64,000 bases of DNA from Natronolimnobius sp. AArcel1 (lineage in GTDB: Archaea; Halobacteriota; Halobacteria; Halobacteriales; Natrialbaceae): positions 310,001 through 374,000 of the forward strand of contig NZ_JAAKXY010000006.1 in assembly GCF_011043775.1 (NCBI RefSeq), read 5' to 3'. The notes under the pieces are model-generated. The model saw only the letters and a program-made list of their open reading frames with translations, was not told where the DNA came from and did no database searches. A program made the position numbers and the translations under genes. Shown here in pieces: positions 26,379 to 35,398 of this stretch; within the stretch, counting starts at the first letter, position 1, and every line of letters begins with the position of its first letter.

Positions 26379-27527
26379 ATGGCAAACGTTACGCTCGAGA
26401 GTCTTCGGAAGGTCTACGACCAGGGAGACATCGTCGCCGTTGACGATCTGTCTCTCGAGATCGAAGACGGTGAGTTCGTGACCGTCGTCGGTCCATCCGG
26501 CTGTGGGAAAACGACAACGCTGCGGATGCTCGCCGGCCTCGAGATGTCGTCTGATGGGCGAATCGAAATCGGTGAGGAAGATGTCACTGGCATCTCAGCG
26601 AAACAGCGCGACGTGGCGATGGTGTTCCAGAACTACGCGCTGTACCCACACAAGACGGTGTTCGAAAACATGGAGTTCGGCCTCCGGATGAGCACCGACT
26701 TGACCGCAGACGAGCGCGAACAACGCGTCGTCGAAACGGCTGAAATGATGGGCATCGAGTCCCTACTCGAGGATAAACCGGACGAACTCTCGGGCGGCCA
26801 GAAACAGCGTGTCGCACTCGGTCGGGCAATCGTTCGCGAACCCGACGTGTTCCTGTTCGACGAGCCACTCTCGAATCTCGACGCCAAACTGCGGACGACG
26901 ATGCGAGCGGAGATCCAGCACCTCCAGAACGAACTCGGCATCACGGCCATCTACGTCACCCACGATCAGGAAGAGGCAATGACGATGGGCGACCGAATCG
27001 TCATCCTGAACGACGGTGAACTCCAGCAGGTTGGTGCGCCGAAGTACGTCTACGAAAATCCGATCAACCAGTTTGTCGGCGGCTTCATCGGCAGCCCAAG
27101 CATGAACTTCGTCGATGTCGTTGCAACGGCAAACAGTTCGGGTATCTCTCTCGAGTCTGCAGACGGACAGGTACAGTACCAGTTGAGCAACGAGTACGTC
27201 GACGCCCTCGAGATGGATCTCGACGAAACACGTCTCACGCTTGGCATCCGACCGGAAAACATCTCACTCAGCGATGCAAAGTCGCGAAACGCCGTCGAAG
27301 CCGACGTCGAAGTCGTTGAACTCATCGGCTCGGACAATCACATTCATCTCGATATCGCTGATTCGTTCATCGCTCGTGTCGACTCTGATATCCAGCCCGA
27401 TGTGGGTGAGACGATTTCGATCACGTTCGACGAAGACCACGTCCATCTGTTCTCCCAGGAGACCGGATACGATATTCTCGCTGACAAGCAAGAACGGAAG
27501 AAGGCAACGGCAGCATCACTGTCGTAA
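26379..27527 (+). CDS. Sugar ABC transporter ATPase (UgpC/MsmX type)
   Basis: A 382-residue cytosolic ATPase. Walker A is GPSGCGKTT (residues 38-46), the signature is LSGGQKQR, Walker B is DVFLFDEPLSNLD and the H-loop is YVTHDQEEAMTMGDR. The C-terminal 130 residues are TOBE/OB-fold repeats found in the sugar importer class, in which one ATPase often serves several transporters. A TATA-like TCTATATG at 26348-26355 places transcription start at the ATG at 26379 rather than at 26367 or 26283. It stands apart from its permeases but is in the same sugar island. A T-rich tract at 27541-27552 is a likely terminator. Confidence 0.93.
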   Translation: MANVTLESLRKVYDQGDIVAVDDLSLEIEDGEFVTVVGPSGCGKTTTLRMLAGLEMSSDGRIEIGEEDVTGISAKQRDVAMVFQNYALYPHKTVFENMEFGLRMSTDLTADEREQRVVETAEMMGIESLLEDKPDELSGGQKQRVALGRAIVREPDVFLFDEPLSNLDAKLRTTMRAEIQHLQNELGITAIYVTHDQEEAMTMGDRIVILNDGELQQVGAPKYVYENPINQFVGGFIGSPSMNFVDVVATANSSGISLESADGQVQYQLSNEYVDALEMDLDETRLTLGIRPENISLSDAKSRNAVEADVEVVELIGSDNHIHLDIADSFIARVDSDIQPDVGETISITFDEDHVHLFSQETGYDILADKQERKKATAASLS

Positions 27528-27540
27528 CGCAACTGCTACG

Positions 27541-27552
27541 ATTCTTTTTGTT
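27541..27552 (+). terminator. T-rich terminator of the ATPase gene
   Basis: The sequence TTCTTTTTGTTG begins 14 bases after the stop codon. Haloarchaeal terminators are short T tracts without need for a hairpin, so this fits; no RNA data. Confidence 0.4.
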
Positions 27553-27662
27553 GCTCTCACAGGCGGTTGTTCCGCATAGTCACCGCCGATCACGTCGGTA
27601 GCCATCCGGCTGCCCGGCATTGAGGTATATTTATAATAGACGAGGATAATCGATACCAACAC

Positions 27663-27785
27663 ATGCATTCACTGCCACGACAGCGAGGCGAATCTGTGGC
27701 CTCGCTCGAGTGGTGTGAGTTGGGCCCGCAACGGGCGATGACTCACGTCGCATTCGAAACCCGCGCAACCAGCACGACCAACTGA
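27663..27785 (+). CDS. Possible 40-residue leader ORF before galactonate dehydratase
   Basis: The ATG at 27663 lies about 29 bases after the TATA-like TTTATAATA (27631-27639), so the transcript would be leaderless with this codon first. The frame (MHSLPRQRGESVASLEW, later GPQRAMTHVAFETRATSTTN) ends with TGA at 27783-27785, four bases before the ATG of the galactonate dehydratase gene. It is not a known family. It may couple translation of the dehydratase or encode a small protein. Confidence 0.4.
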   Translation: MHSLPRQRGESVASLEWCELGPQRAMTHVAFETRATSTTN

Positions 27786-27789
27786 TCCA

Positions 27790-28944
27790 ATGTCCGAAAT
27801 TGTCGATTACGAACTGTACGAGGTACCGCCACGATGGCTCTTCTTGCGTATCGAAACGAGTGACGGCCTAGTCGGCTGGGGTGAACCAGTCGTCGAAGGC
27901 CGCGCTGCAACCGTTCGCACGGCCGTCGAAGAGTTGATGGATAACTACCTGATCAGCAAAGACCCATCACGGATCGAAGACCACTGGCAGACAATGTACC
28001 GCGGTGGCTTCTATCGCGGCGGTCCAATCCTCATGAGTGCCATCGCCGGCATCGATCAAGCGCTGTGGGACATCAAAGGCAAGCGCTTTGGCGCGCCAAT
28101 TCACGAACTGCTCGGCGGGCGCGCTCGAGATCGGATTCGCGTCTACCAGTGGATCGGTGGCGACCGACCCTCCGAGGTCGGCGACGCAGCCGCGGAAAAG
28201 GTCGACAACGGCTTTACGGCCCTGAAGATGAACGGTACGTCGGAACTTCGCCGCGTTGATAATCCGGCTGCCGTCGAGAACGCTGTCAATCGACTCCGAG
28301 AGGTTCGCGAACGTGTCGGCCCCGAAATCGACATCGGCGTCGACTTCCACGGCCGCGTCTCGAAACCGATGGCAAAGCGACTCGCCAAGGCGCTCGAGCC
28401 CTACGAGCCCTTCTTCATCGAAGAGCCCGTCCTGCCGGAGCACAACGACGAGCTCGGTGATATTGCCCAGCATACGACGATTCCAATCGCGACGGGTGAA
28501 CGGATGTACTCCCGCTGGGATTTCAAAGAGATCTTTGAGAGCGGTGCAGTGGACGTGATCCAACCGGATCTTTCGCATGCGGGTGGCATTACAGAGGTCA
28601 AAAAGATCGCTGCGATGGCTGAAGCCTACGACGTTGCACTCGCACCACACTGTCCGCTTGGTCCGATCGCACTCGCCTCGTGTGTCCACGTCGACACCAT
28701 CTCGCCGAACGCGTTGATCCAGGAACAGAGCCTGAACATCCACTACAACGAGACCAGCGACGTCCTCGATTACCTCGAGAACACGGACGTCTTCCAGTAC
28801 GACGACGGCTACATCGAGGTGCCGACAGATCCGGGTCTCGGGATCGACATCGACGAGGACTACGTCACACAGCAAGCGGAGAAAAACGTCAACTGGCACA
28901 ATCCAGTCTGGCGCAGCGAAGACGGTAGCGTCGCAGAGTGGTAA
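27790..28944 (+). CDS. dgoD: D-galactonate dehydratase
   Basis: A 384-residue enolase-superfamily enzyme, removing water from D-galactonate to give 2-keto-3-deoxygalactonate (KDGal). The order of catalytic groups fits galactonate dehydratases: DFHGR (metal Asp and catalytic His), FIEEP (metal Glu), TGERMYSRWDF (metal Glu) and HCPLGPIALASC (catalytic His). Length and ends (MSEIVDYELYEVPPRWLF; NWHNPVWR) also fit. It is followed 3 bases later by the SDR gene, so the pair forms an operon. A gluconate or arabinonate specificity cannot be excluded. Confidence 0.88.
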   Translation: MSEIVDYELYEVPPRWLFLRIETSDGLVGWGEPVVEGRAATVRTAVEELMDNYLISKDPSRIEDHWQTMYRGGFYRGGPILMSAIAGIDQALWDIKGKRFGAPIHELLGGRARDRIRVYQWIGGDRPSEVGDAAAEKVDNGFTALKMNGTSELRRVDNPAAVENAVNRLREVRERVGPEIDIGVDFHGRVSKPMAKRLAKALEPYEPFFIEEPVLPEHNDELGDIAQHTTIPIATGERMYSRWDFKEIFESGAVDVIQPDLSHAGGITEVKKIAAMAEAYDVALAPHCPLGPIALASCVHVDTISPNALIQEQSLNIHYNETSDVLDYLENTDVFQYDDGYIEVPTDPGLGIDIDEDYVTQQAEKNVNWHNPVWRSEDGSVAEW

Positions 28945-28947
28945 TCA

Positions 28948-29787
28948 ATGGCTGAACCGCATCGCAACGGCGAAAACGGCGCCGGAAGCGGCGGGCCGAC
29001 ACGACTCGAGAACCAAACGGCAATCATCACTGGCTCAACTCGCGGCATTGGTGCGGGAATTGCCCGCCGATTTGCCAGCGAAGGTGCGAACGTCGTCATT
29101 TCCGGACGGAGCGAAGATGCCGGAAGCGCCGTTGCTCGAGAGATTACGAATGCCTCGACACCCGGTGAGGCAACCTTTTTCGAGGCGGATATGCGGGCTC
29201 CAGACGAGATCACAGCACTTGTCGACGACACTGCCGACCGGTATGGTGGCATCGACATTCTCGTCAACAACGCGGCTGTCCAGACGGAGACTGGTATCCG
29301 CGAGGCGACGCTCGAGGATTGGAATTTCGTCGTCGAAACGGACTTTCGTGGCTACTGGCTGCTCGTGCGCGAAGCAATCGAGTACGTTCCGGACGGCGGC
29401 AGTATCATCAACATCTCTTCGAATCACGCGCGGGTGACGGTTCCCGAGACGTTCCCGTACAACGCGGTCAAGGCAGGAATTGATGGGATGACGCGTGCAA
29501 TGGCGGTCGAACTTGGCCCGCTTGGCATCCGAGCGAACACAATCAATCCTGGCTGGATTGAAGTCGATCGGACGCGTGAAGAACTCGCAGACGGTCGGTA
29601 CGAGGCAGTCGAAGAGCTTCATCCAGTCGACCGGATCGGACAGCCGGCCGACGTCGCGGGTGTGGCGGCGTTTCTCGCCAGTGACGACGCTGCGTTCGTG
29701 ACTGGATCGTCGATTCTCGTCGACGGTGGCCGATCGGCCGTCATGCAGGACGAAGACCTGCTCGCGTACAAACAGACCGTCAGATAA
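28948..29787 (+). CDS. SDR sugar dehydrogenase, candidate galactose dehydrogenase
   Basis: A 279-residue classical short-chain dehydrogenase. The NAD(P)-binding motif is ITGSTRGIGAGIA, followed by NNAAVQTE, the catalytic Ser in IINISSNHA and the YxxxK pair in PYNAVKAGIDG. The C-terminus carries the usual TGSSILVDGGRSA. In context with galactonate dehydratase 3 bases upstream it most likely oxidises D-galactose (or another aldose) to the lactone. A closely related alternative is a glucose 1-dehydrogenase. The N-terminal 20 residues are an extra flexible stretch. Confidence 0.75.
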   Translation: MAEPHRNGENGAGSGGPTRLENQTAIITGSTRGIGAGIARRFASEGANVVISGRSEDAGSAVAREITNASTPGEATFFEADMRAPDEITALVDDTADRYGGIDILVNNAAVQTETGIREATLEDWNFVVETDFRGYWLLVREAIEYVPDGGSIINISSNHARVTVPETFPYNAVKAGIDGMTRAMAVELGPLGIRANTINPGWIEVDRTREELADGRYEAVEELHPVDRIGQPADVAGVAAFLASDDAAFVTGSSILVDGGRSAVMQDEDLLAYKQTVR

Positions 29788-29889
29788 CCGGCCTGCGACG
29801 AGACGAACCGCAGCCTCTTGACCCACATTCTGCGCTCAAGCAAAATAAAATTTGTGAACTACTTGTTCTACACTCTTTTCGGGACGAAC

Positions 29890-29904
29890 TTTCTCAATGA
29901 GAAA
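29890..29904. promoter_or_regulatory. Palindromic site TTTCTCAATGAGAAA
   Basis: A 15-base palindrome with only its central base unpaired (TTTCTCA, A, TGAGAAA). It shares the CAATGAG core with the site at 29961 and the half site at 30159. Likely operator of the island's IclR-type regulator (inference). Confidence 0.5.
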
Positions 29905-29960
29905 TAAACCCCAACTGATCAAAACTCGAGTCAGATGAGCAGCGTCATCTGGGCGCGGTT

Positions 29961-29975
29961 TTTCCAATGAGGAAA
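29961..29975. promoter_or_regulatory. Palindromic site TTTCCAATGAGGAAA
   Basis: Arms TTTCC and GGAAA flank AATGA. It is 71 bases from the preceding copy, centre to centre, close to seven helical turns. Same proposed regulator. Confidence 0.5.
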
Positions 29976-30120
29976 TCATATACAGCGTAGGCGGCACCGG
30001 GGCAGAGAATTACATTCGTATGGTTGTAAATATTGGGGCATCTGTGAGCGTTCTGCTACTCTATAGAGCACGTTTTACAGTAGTACCCGCGTATATACCT
30101 ATTTATCATCCAGATATCTA

Positions 30121-30177
30121 TTTCTTATAAGGAAAATAGTATCGCGCTGGGAGCGGCACAATGAGAAAGGGTATATA
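30121..30177 (+). promoter_or_regulatory. Kinase promoter with operator sites
   Basis: TTTCTTATAAGGAAA (30121-30135) is a third palindrome. A half site CAATGAGAAA (30159-30168) abuts the TATA box GTATATATG (30171-30179). The kinase ATG at 30203 lies about 28 bases after the box, so transcripts would be leaderless. Binding beside the box would allow control of transcription start. Confidence 0.5.
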
Positions 30178-30202
30178 TGCCGGTGCGAAAATGTCTGTAT
30201 AG

Positions 30203-31186
30203 ATGTCAACACTGGTCACGTTCGGTGAAACAATGCTTCGCCTGTCGCCGACGGCAGGTGATCGGATCGAAACAGCAACGCAACTGGACTTTCGGACCGC
30301 TGGCGCCGAGAGCAACGTCGCGATTGCGGCCTCGAACCTCGGCTGTGAGGCAATCTGGGCGTCCAAACTCCCGGACTCGCCACTCGGCCGGCGCGTTACT
30401 CGTGAGGTCCAAAGCCACGGCGTCGAGACACACGTTGCCTGGAGCGAGGAGGGCCGACAGGGTGCATACTACATCGAACAGGGCAGCCAACCGCGCAGCA
30501 CGGATGTCATCTACGACCGCGCCGATGCCGCGATCACGACCGCAACGCCCGCAGACCTTACCGACGGCCTCGAGTTCGAGTGCGCCGATGCGGTCTACAC
30601 GAGCGGCATTACGCCTGCACTCTCTGACCAACTCGAGGAGACGACTGCGACGCTGCTCGAGCGCGCGAACGCGGCTGGCGTGACGACCGTCTTCGATCTG
30701 AACTACCGCTCGAAGCTCTGGTCGCCAGCTGAGGCAAAGGCGTGCTGTACCAGCCTGCTCGAGTTCGTCGATATCCCGATTATCGCGGCTCGAGACGCAC
30801 GAACTGTCCTCGAGCTATCCGGCAGCGACGAGGAGATCACCCGTGAGATCGCCGACTCCTACGATGCCGAGATCGTCATCATCACGCAGGGCGAGGATGG
30901 GGCACTCGCGCTCGAGGCTGGTGATGGCGACAGCGACGATGGAACCCTGTACGACCAGCCTGCCTATCCCGCAGAGACCGTCGATGCAATTGGGACGGGT
31001 GATTCGTTCGTCGGTGGCTTCCTCGCACGCTATCTCGAGGACGACGAGCGGGATGTTGAACGCGCACTCGCGTACGGCTCGGCCACCGCAGCGCTGAAGC
31101 GTACGCTCGAGGGCGATTTGGCTGTTGTCACACCCGACGAAGTCGAAGCGGTTATCGACGACGCTGACGGCGGGATTGCGCGGTAA
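30203..31186 (+). CDS. kdgK: PfkB-family 2-keto-3-deoxy sugar-acid kinase
   Basis: A 327-residue ribokinase-fold enzyme, phosphorylating KDG or KDGal at C6. It opens LVTFGETMLRLSP (sugar site) and has GAESNVAIAASNLG, and the C-terminal PfkB signature AIGTGDSFVGGFLARYL with the catalytic Asp in GTGDSF. These match haloarchaeal KDG kinases. In this island it would make KDPGal for the aldolase encoded 100 bases downstream on the other strand. Cytosolic. Transcribed from a TATA box that is bordered by operator sites. Confidence 0.88.
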   Translation: MSTLVTFGETMLRLSPTAGDRIETATQLDFRTAGAESNVAIAASNLGCEAIWASKLPDSPLGRRVTREVQSHGVETHVAWSEEGRQGAYYIEQGSQPRSTDVIYDRADAAITTATPADLTDGLEFECADAVYTSGITPALSDQLEETTATLLERANAAGVTTVFDLNYRSKLWSPAEAKACCTSLLEFVDIPIIAARDARTVLELSGSDEEITREIADSYDAEIVIITQGEDGALALEAGDGDSDDGTLYDQPAYPAETVDAIGTGDSFVGGFLARYLEDDERDVERALAYGSATAALKRTLEGDLAVVTPDEVEAVIDDADGGIAR

Positions 31187-31283
31187 AACCGACTGCGATT
31201 ATACGGTTTACTGTACGTCAGTTTCGGCGCAACCGCGACCCGGGCGGCGGTTGCGCAGACAAATCGGTACAGCAATCCGTATT

Positions 31284-31937
31284 TTATTCTGCTCGAGCGT
31301 CCTCGACGGCGGCGACGAACTTGCGGGCGGTCGCTTCGACCTGCTCCATGTCGTCGTCAGCGATGGCGTCGTAGTCGACGATGGCGCTGCCAGCACCGAC
31401 AGCGACGGCACCGGAGTCGAAGAAGTCCTCGACGTTGTCGGGGGAGACGCCGCCGGTCGGCATGATGTCGACATCGCCGAGTGGGCCCTGCAGCGCGCCG
31501 ATGTGTCCCGGACCGACCGTGGTCGCGGGGAACATCTTGAGCATATCTGCGCCGGCTTCCATCCCGGTGACGGCCTCAGTAGGCGTCATAACGCCGGGAA
31601 TCGAGACGACGTTCTGTCGGTTACAGGTGCGAATCATCTCGGGGTTGCAATCCGGTGCGAGGACGAACTCAGCGCCCGCGTCGATCACGGACTGTGCGGT
31701 CGGGGCGTCGAGAACGGTCCCGGCACCGACGACAGCCTCGGTGTCGGCGAGTTTGCGGTCCACTGCGGCGATTTTCTCGCTCGCGCGTTTGCCGTCGGCT
31801 GTGACTTCGATTGCTGTGACGCCGCCTTCGTAAATCGCGCGTGCGACGGGCGCGATCTGTTCCTCGCTGATACCGCGAAGGACTGCCACAACGCCGCTGT
31901 CGACGATTCGGTCCTGCACCGCGTTCGTGTTGGCCAT
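31284..31937 (-). CDS. KDPG/KDPGal aldolase
   Basis: A 217-residue class I aldolase that cleaves 2-keto-3-deoxy-6-phosphogluconate or the galacto form into pyruvate and glyceraldehyde-3-phosphate. The Eda family motifs are visible: GVVAVLRG, the catalytic Glu in AIEVTADG, AGTVLDAPTA, and the Schiff-base Lys in MLKMFPATTVGPGHI, followed by IMPTGGVSPDN. A bacterial-type aldolase in an archaeon is known from the haloarchaeal semi-phosphorylative pathway. The ATG at 31937 or 31943 both fit a TATA-like GGTTAAAGG at about 31964-31972. It is divergent from the beta-galactosidase gene. Confidence 0.88.
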   Translation of the reverse strand: MANTNAVQDRIVDSGVVAVLRGISEEQIAPVARAIYEGGVTAIEVTADGKRASEKIAAVDRKLADTEAVVGAGTVLDAPTAQSVIDAGAEFVLAPDCNPEMIRTCNRQNVVSIPGVMTPTEAVTGMEAGADMLKMFPATTVGPGHIGALQGPLGDVDIMPTGGVSPDNVEDFFDSGAVAVGAGSAIVDYDAIADDDMEQVEATARKFVAAVEDARAE

Positions 31938-32033
31938 ACGCATGCTTGGACCATCGCCCCCTTTAACCTAGTGACTTGGAGAGCGGAACTATCACGATTT
32001 GTCCACGCTCCGGGAGCGAGCGGCGGATCCGCG

Positions 32034-32058
32034 TGATTTAAGACGATGCTCTCGTCTT
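32034..32058. promoter_or_regulatory. Beta-galactosidase promoter with inverted repeat
   Basis: A TATA-like GATTTAAG at 32035-32042 is followed by the perfect inverted repeat AAGACGA (32040-32046), TGCTC, TCGTCTT (32052-32058). The start codon at 32067 is about 28 bases after the TATA. The repeat between box and start looks like an operator that would block initiation. The site differs from the TTTYY-type sites, so a different regulator may bind. Confidence 0.5.
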
Positions 32059-32066
32059 GTGGATAT

Positions 32067-35000
32067 ATGTCTCGAGCGCCGACTGCTATCGACTCTCTCT
32101 CGGAGTATATCGAGAACCCCGAACGGCTGACAGAGAACACGGAACCGGTGCGTGCGCCGACGATTCCCTACGACTCGGTCGACGCTGCACTCGACGCGAA
32201 CGAGCACCTGACTGAACTCGAGGCCCGGTGGGACCACTCACCCTATTTCGAACGCCTCGACGGCGAGTGGGACTTCTGTTGGGCAGAACGCCCTGCGGAC
32301 GTGCCCGCTGCACTCGCCACAGACGAGTGGGACACGATTCCCGTCCCATCGGTCTGGCAACTCCATGGCTACGACCGTCCGATCTACCGCAATCACGCGC
32401 TCACGTGGGAGCGACTGCCGGAAGTCGACCCGCTGCCGGAGGCCCCCGACGTTCCCGAGACGTTCAACCCAGTTGGCACCTACCGGCGCTCGGTGAGCGT
32501 TCCGGACAACTGGACTGACGATCAACCAACCTACCTGCACTTCGAGGGCGTCAAATCCGCCTTTTTCGTCTGGATCGACGGCGAGTACGTCGGCTACGAT
32601 CAGGGCTCGATGTCGCCCTCGGAGTTCGACGTCTCCGAACACCTCTCACCCGGATCCGAGCACGAACTGATGGTCCAGGTCGTACGCTTTTCGGATGGCA
32701 GCTACCTCGAGACACAAGATATGATCCGCTTCAGCGGAATCTTCCGCAGCGTCTACCTGTACGCGACGCCACCCGCACACGTTCAGGATTACGACCTCCG
32801 AACGGATCTCGACGCCGGCTACGACGCGGCGACGCTCTCGCTCGAGGCCGACGTACACGGCACGGATCGACTAGACGGGGACGAGGCAACCCTCGTCGCT
32901 CACGTGTTCGACGCTGCGGACGACCCCGTTACGTCGGTCGAGACCGGCCTCGAGTCAGCCACCGAGGCGACGGCTGGACTCGAGACGACGATTAACGCGC
33001 CTGAGCTGTGGTCTGCCGAGGACCCGACGCTGTACACGCTCGTCCTCGAATTGCAAGATGAGGGGGGCGAAACACTCGAGGCAATCTCGCATCGCTTCGG
33101 CGTTCGTGAGTACGAAATCGTCGACGGCGTTTTGCAAGTCAACGGCGAGCCAGTCACGATTCGGGGCGTCAACCGCCACGATCACGATCCCGACGGCGGC
33201 CGCACGGTGCCGTTCGAGCGCGCACTCGAGGATCTGCGGCTGATGAAGCAGAACAATATCAACGCGATCCGGACGGCCCACTACCCCCACGACCTCTCGG
33301 TGTACGCGCTCGCCGACGAACTGGGCCTGTACGTCTTCGACGAGGCGAACGTCGAGACGCACTTCGACCTCGAGTTCGTCCACAAACACCCCGAGTTTCA
33401 CGAGTCGTTCCTCGAGCGATTCCGCCGGATGGTCGATCATCACAAGAATATCACGAGCATCGTTGCCTGGAGTACGAGCAACGAGGCTGGGACGGGCGAG
33501 CCACACGCGGCGATGGCTGAGTACGCCCATGAGGTCGACGGCACTCGGTTCGTCTTCCATCAGGGCGATGGCGACGCGCCCTACGCGCAGTTCCACGAGT
33601 CGATGACCGGCACTGCGCCGTTTACCGATATCTCGGGGCCGCGATACCCAGTTCCGGACACCATCGCCCAGTTCAGCGCCGTCGACGACCGGCCGATGAT
33701 CATGGGCGAGTACGCCCACGCGTTCTGTAACAGCCTCGGCCATCAGGAGGCCTACTGGGACCTCGTCGACCGAATCGACAGCCTGCAGGGGGGCTTCATC
33801 TGGGAGTGGGCCAATCAAACGCTGAACGCAGATGTCGTCGCTGACGCCGACGAGGAAACGGACCTCTGGTTCGGCGACGACGCATTCCTGCTCGATGGCA
33901 TCGTCTTCTCTGATCTCTCCCCACAGCCCGTCCTCGAGCAGGTCAAGTGGACTCACCAACCCTTTGCCGTCGAGCCAATCGTCCCCGAAACAGGTGTCGT
34001 GACGATCACGAACAGCCACGATTTCACGAACCTCAGCGAGCTTGAGGCCGTCTGGGAACTCACCGTCGATGGCGAGGTGCTCGAGGAGGGGACGCTCGAA
34101 CTCGACGTGCCGGCTGGCCACACGAGCGGGGCAATTGTCCCGTTCGAAACGCCGGACGTCGCGCCCGGCCAGCAGTGTTACGCGACCATTCGACTCCGGC
34201 TACCAGCCGACACGGACTGGGCAGAAGCGGGCCACGAAATCGGTTTTGAACAGTTTGAGGTGCCCGTCGACACTGACCCTGCGCCCGCTGTTAGGTCGGG
34301 CAAGGACGAGGGTGACCTCGAGGTGGAGTCTACCGACGACGAGATTACGTTCCGCGGCGACGGCTTCACGTACACGTTCGACACCGCCAGCGGCCAGTTC
34401 AGCGAACTCGCCGTCGACGGCCACCCGGTGGCAACTGGCGGTCCGCAGGTTGACGCGTTCCGCGCGCCGGTGCCAAACGAGGGTCGCATCCAGAGTTCGA
34501 CTGAATGGGGCTACGAAAACCAGACCGAGTGGGAGTCGCTGGGGCTGGACGACACCCGCCATGAGGTGTCCGATCTGACACTCGAGCAGCCAGCAGCTGA
34601 CCACGCCCACCTCGTGGTCGAGACGGCTGTGCAGAACCCGGACGACGAGACGCTGTTCGAGGTCACAACCACGTACGATGTCCACGCGAGCGGGGACATC
34701 GTCCTCACGACCGATATCGAGCCGACGGCGTTCCTCCGCGACTCGCTCGAGTCGTGGCTGCCGCGGCTCGGAATCGACTTCGAGCTGCCGTCGTCGGTGA
34801 CCGACCTCGAGTGGGTCGGCCGTGGGCCACACGAGACGTATCCGGACCGCTCGGCAAGTGGCGAAATTGGGCGCTACAGCGGGTCGATTGCGGACCAGAC
34901 CGTCCCGTATCGTGTGCCACAGACGAACGGGAATAAGACGGATGTCTCCTGGGCGAGCCTCACCGGGCCACAGTCGGGACTGCTCGTCTTCGGCGACGAG

Positions 35001-35252
35001 TCGTTCACCCTCCGAACGGATATTTACGAGAATCTGGCGACAGCCGACTCGCCGGCGGATCTCGAGCCACGGGATGGCACGCGACTTTCCATCGACGCGG
35101 CCGTATCGGGTGTTGGCGGAACACCCGTGAAACCGCTCGCCGAGTACCGAGTCGAGCCTGCGCCGACGACGTTCACGGTGGCACTGCGCCCGTACGAACT
35201 AGCCGCTGTCGATCCTGCAGAACTGGCTCGCCGAACCTTCCTTGAGAAGTAG
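32067..35252 (+). CDS. lacZ: Beta-galactosidase (GH2)
   Basis: A 1061-residue enzyme of E. coli LacZ size and domain order: jelly-roll sugar-binding domain, two Ig-like domains around a TIM barrel, and the large C-terminal beta domain. The barrel has NAIRTAHYPHD (substrate site), the acid/base Glu473 in WSTSNEAGTG and the nucleophile Glu548 in MGEYAHAFCNSLG. It hydrolyses lactose and other beta-galactosides to galactose. No signal peptide, so intracellular. It lies at the end of the island, divergent from the aldolase, and would feed galactose into the dehydrogenase/dehydratase route. The start at 32067 fits the promoter; an earlier codon at 32046 does not. Confidence 0.95.
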   Translation: MSRAPTAIDSLSEYIENPERLTENTEPVRAPTIPYDSVDAALDANEHLTELEARWDHSPYFERLDGEWDFCWAERPADVPAALATDEWDTIPVPSVWQLHGYDRPIYRNHALTWERLPEVDPLPEAPDVPETFNPVGTYRRSVSVPDNWTDDQPTYLHFEGVKSAFFVWIDGEYVGYDQGSMSPSEFDVSEHLSPGSEHELMVQVVRFSDGSYLETQDMIRFSGIFRSVYLYATPPAHVQDYDLRTDLDAGYDAATLSLEADVHGTDRLDGDEATLVAHVFDAADDPVTSVETGLESATEATAGLETTINAPELWSAEDPTLYTLVLELQDEGGETLEAISHRFGVREYEIVDGVLQVNGEPVTIRGVNRHDHDPDGGRTVPFERALEDLRLMKQNNINAIRTAHYPHDLSVYALADELGLYVFDEANVETHFDLEFVHKHPEFHESFLERFRRMVDHHKNITSIVAWSTSNEAGTGEPHAAMAEYAHEVDGTRFVFHQGDGDAPYAQFHESMTGTAPFTDISGPRYPVPDTIAQFSAVDDRPMIMGEYAHAFCNSLGHQEAYWDLVDRIDSLQGGFIWEWANQTLNADVVADADEETDLWFGDDAFLLDGIVFSDLSPQPVLEQVKWTHQPFAVEPIVPETGVVTITNSHDFTNLSELEAVWELTVDGEVLEEGTLELDVPAGHTSGAIVPFETPDVAPGQQCYATIRLRLPADTDWAEAGHEIGFEQFEVPVDTDPAPAVRSGKDEGDLEVESTDDEITFRGDGFTYTFDTASGQFSELAVDGHPVATGGPQVDAFRAPVPNEGRIQSSTEWGYENQTEWESLGLDDTRHEVSDLTLEQPAADHAHLVVETAVQNPDDETLFEVTTTYDVHASGDIVLTTDIEPTAFLRDSLESWLPRLGIDFELPSSVTDLEWVGRGPHETYPDRSASGEIGRYSGSIADQTVPYRVPQTNGNKTDVSWASLTGPQSGLLVFGDESFTLRTDIYENLATADSPADLEPRDGTRLSIDAAVSGVGGTPVKPLAEYRVEPAPTTFTVALRPYELAAVDPAELARRTFLEK

Positions 35253-35398
35253 CGTCTAAACCATCTGTTTTCTGACTGTATTGTGGGTGTACTCGAGTAC
35301 GGACTCGAGTAAACGTCTGAACGTCCTGTTTAACCGTATTGGCCGTCAGGTGGGACATGTGCCATAAAGGATAATATGCCCTGGAAGTGTATCCGAGT

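Larger units (their letters stand above)
29788..30202. other. AT-rich regulatory region before the sugar kinase
   Basis: About 415 bases without a gene. The content is regulatory: palindromes at 29890-29904, 29961-29975 and 30121-30135, a half site at 30159-30168 and the kinase TATA box at 30171-30178. See the separate entries. Confidence 0.5.
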
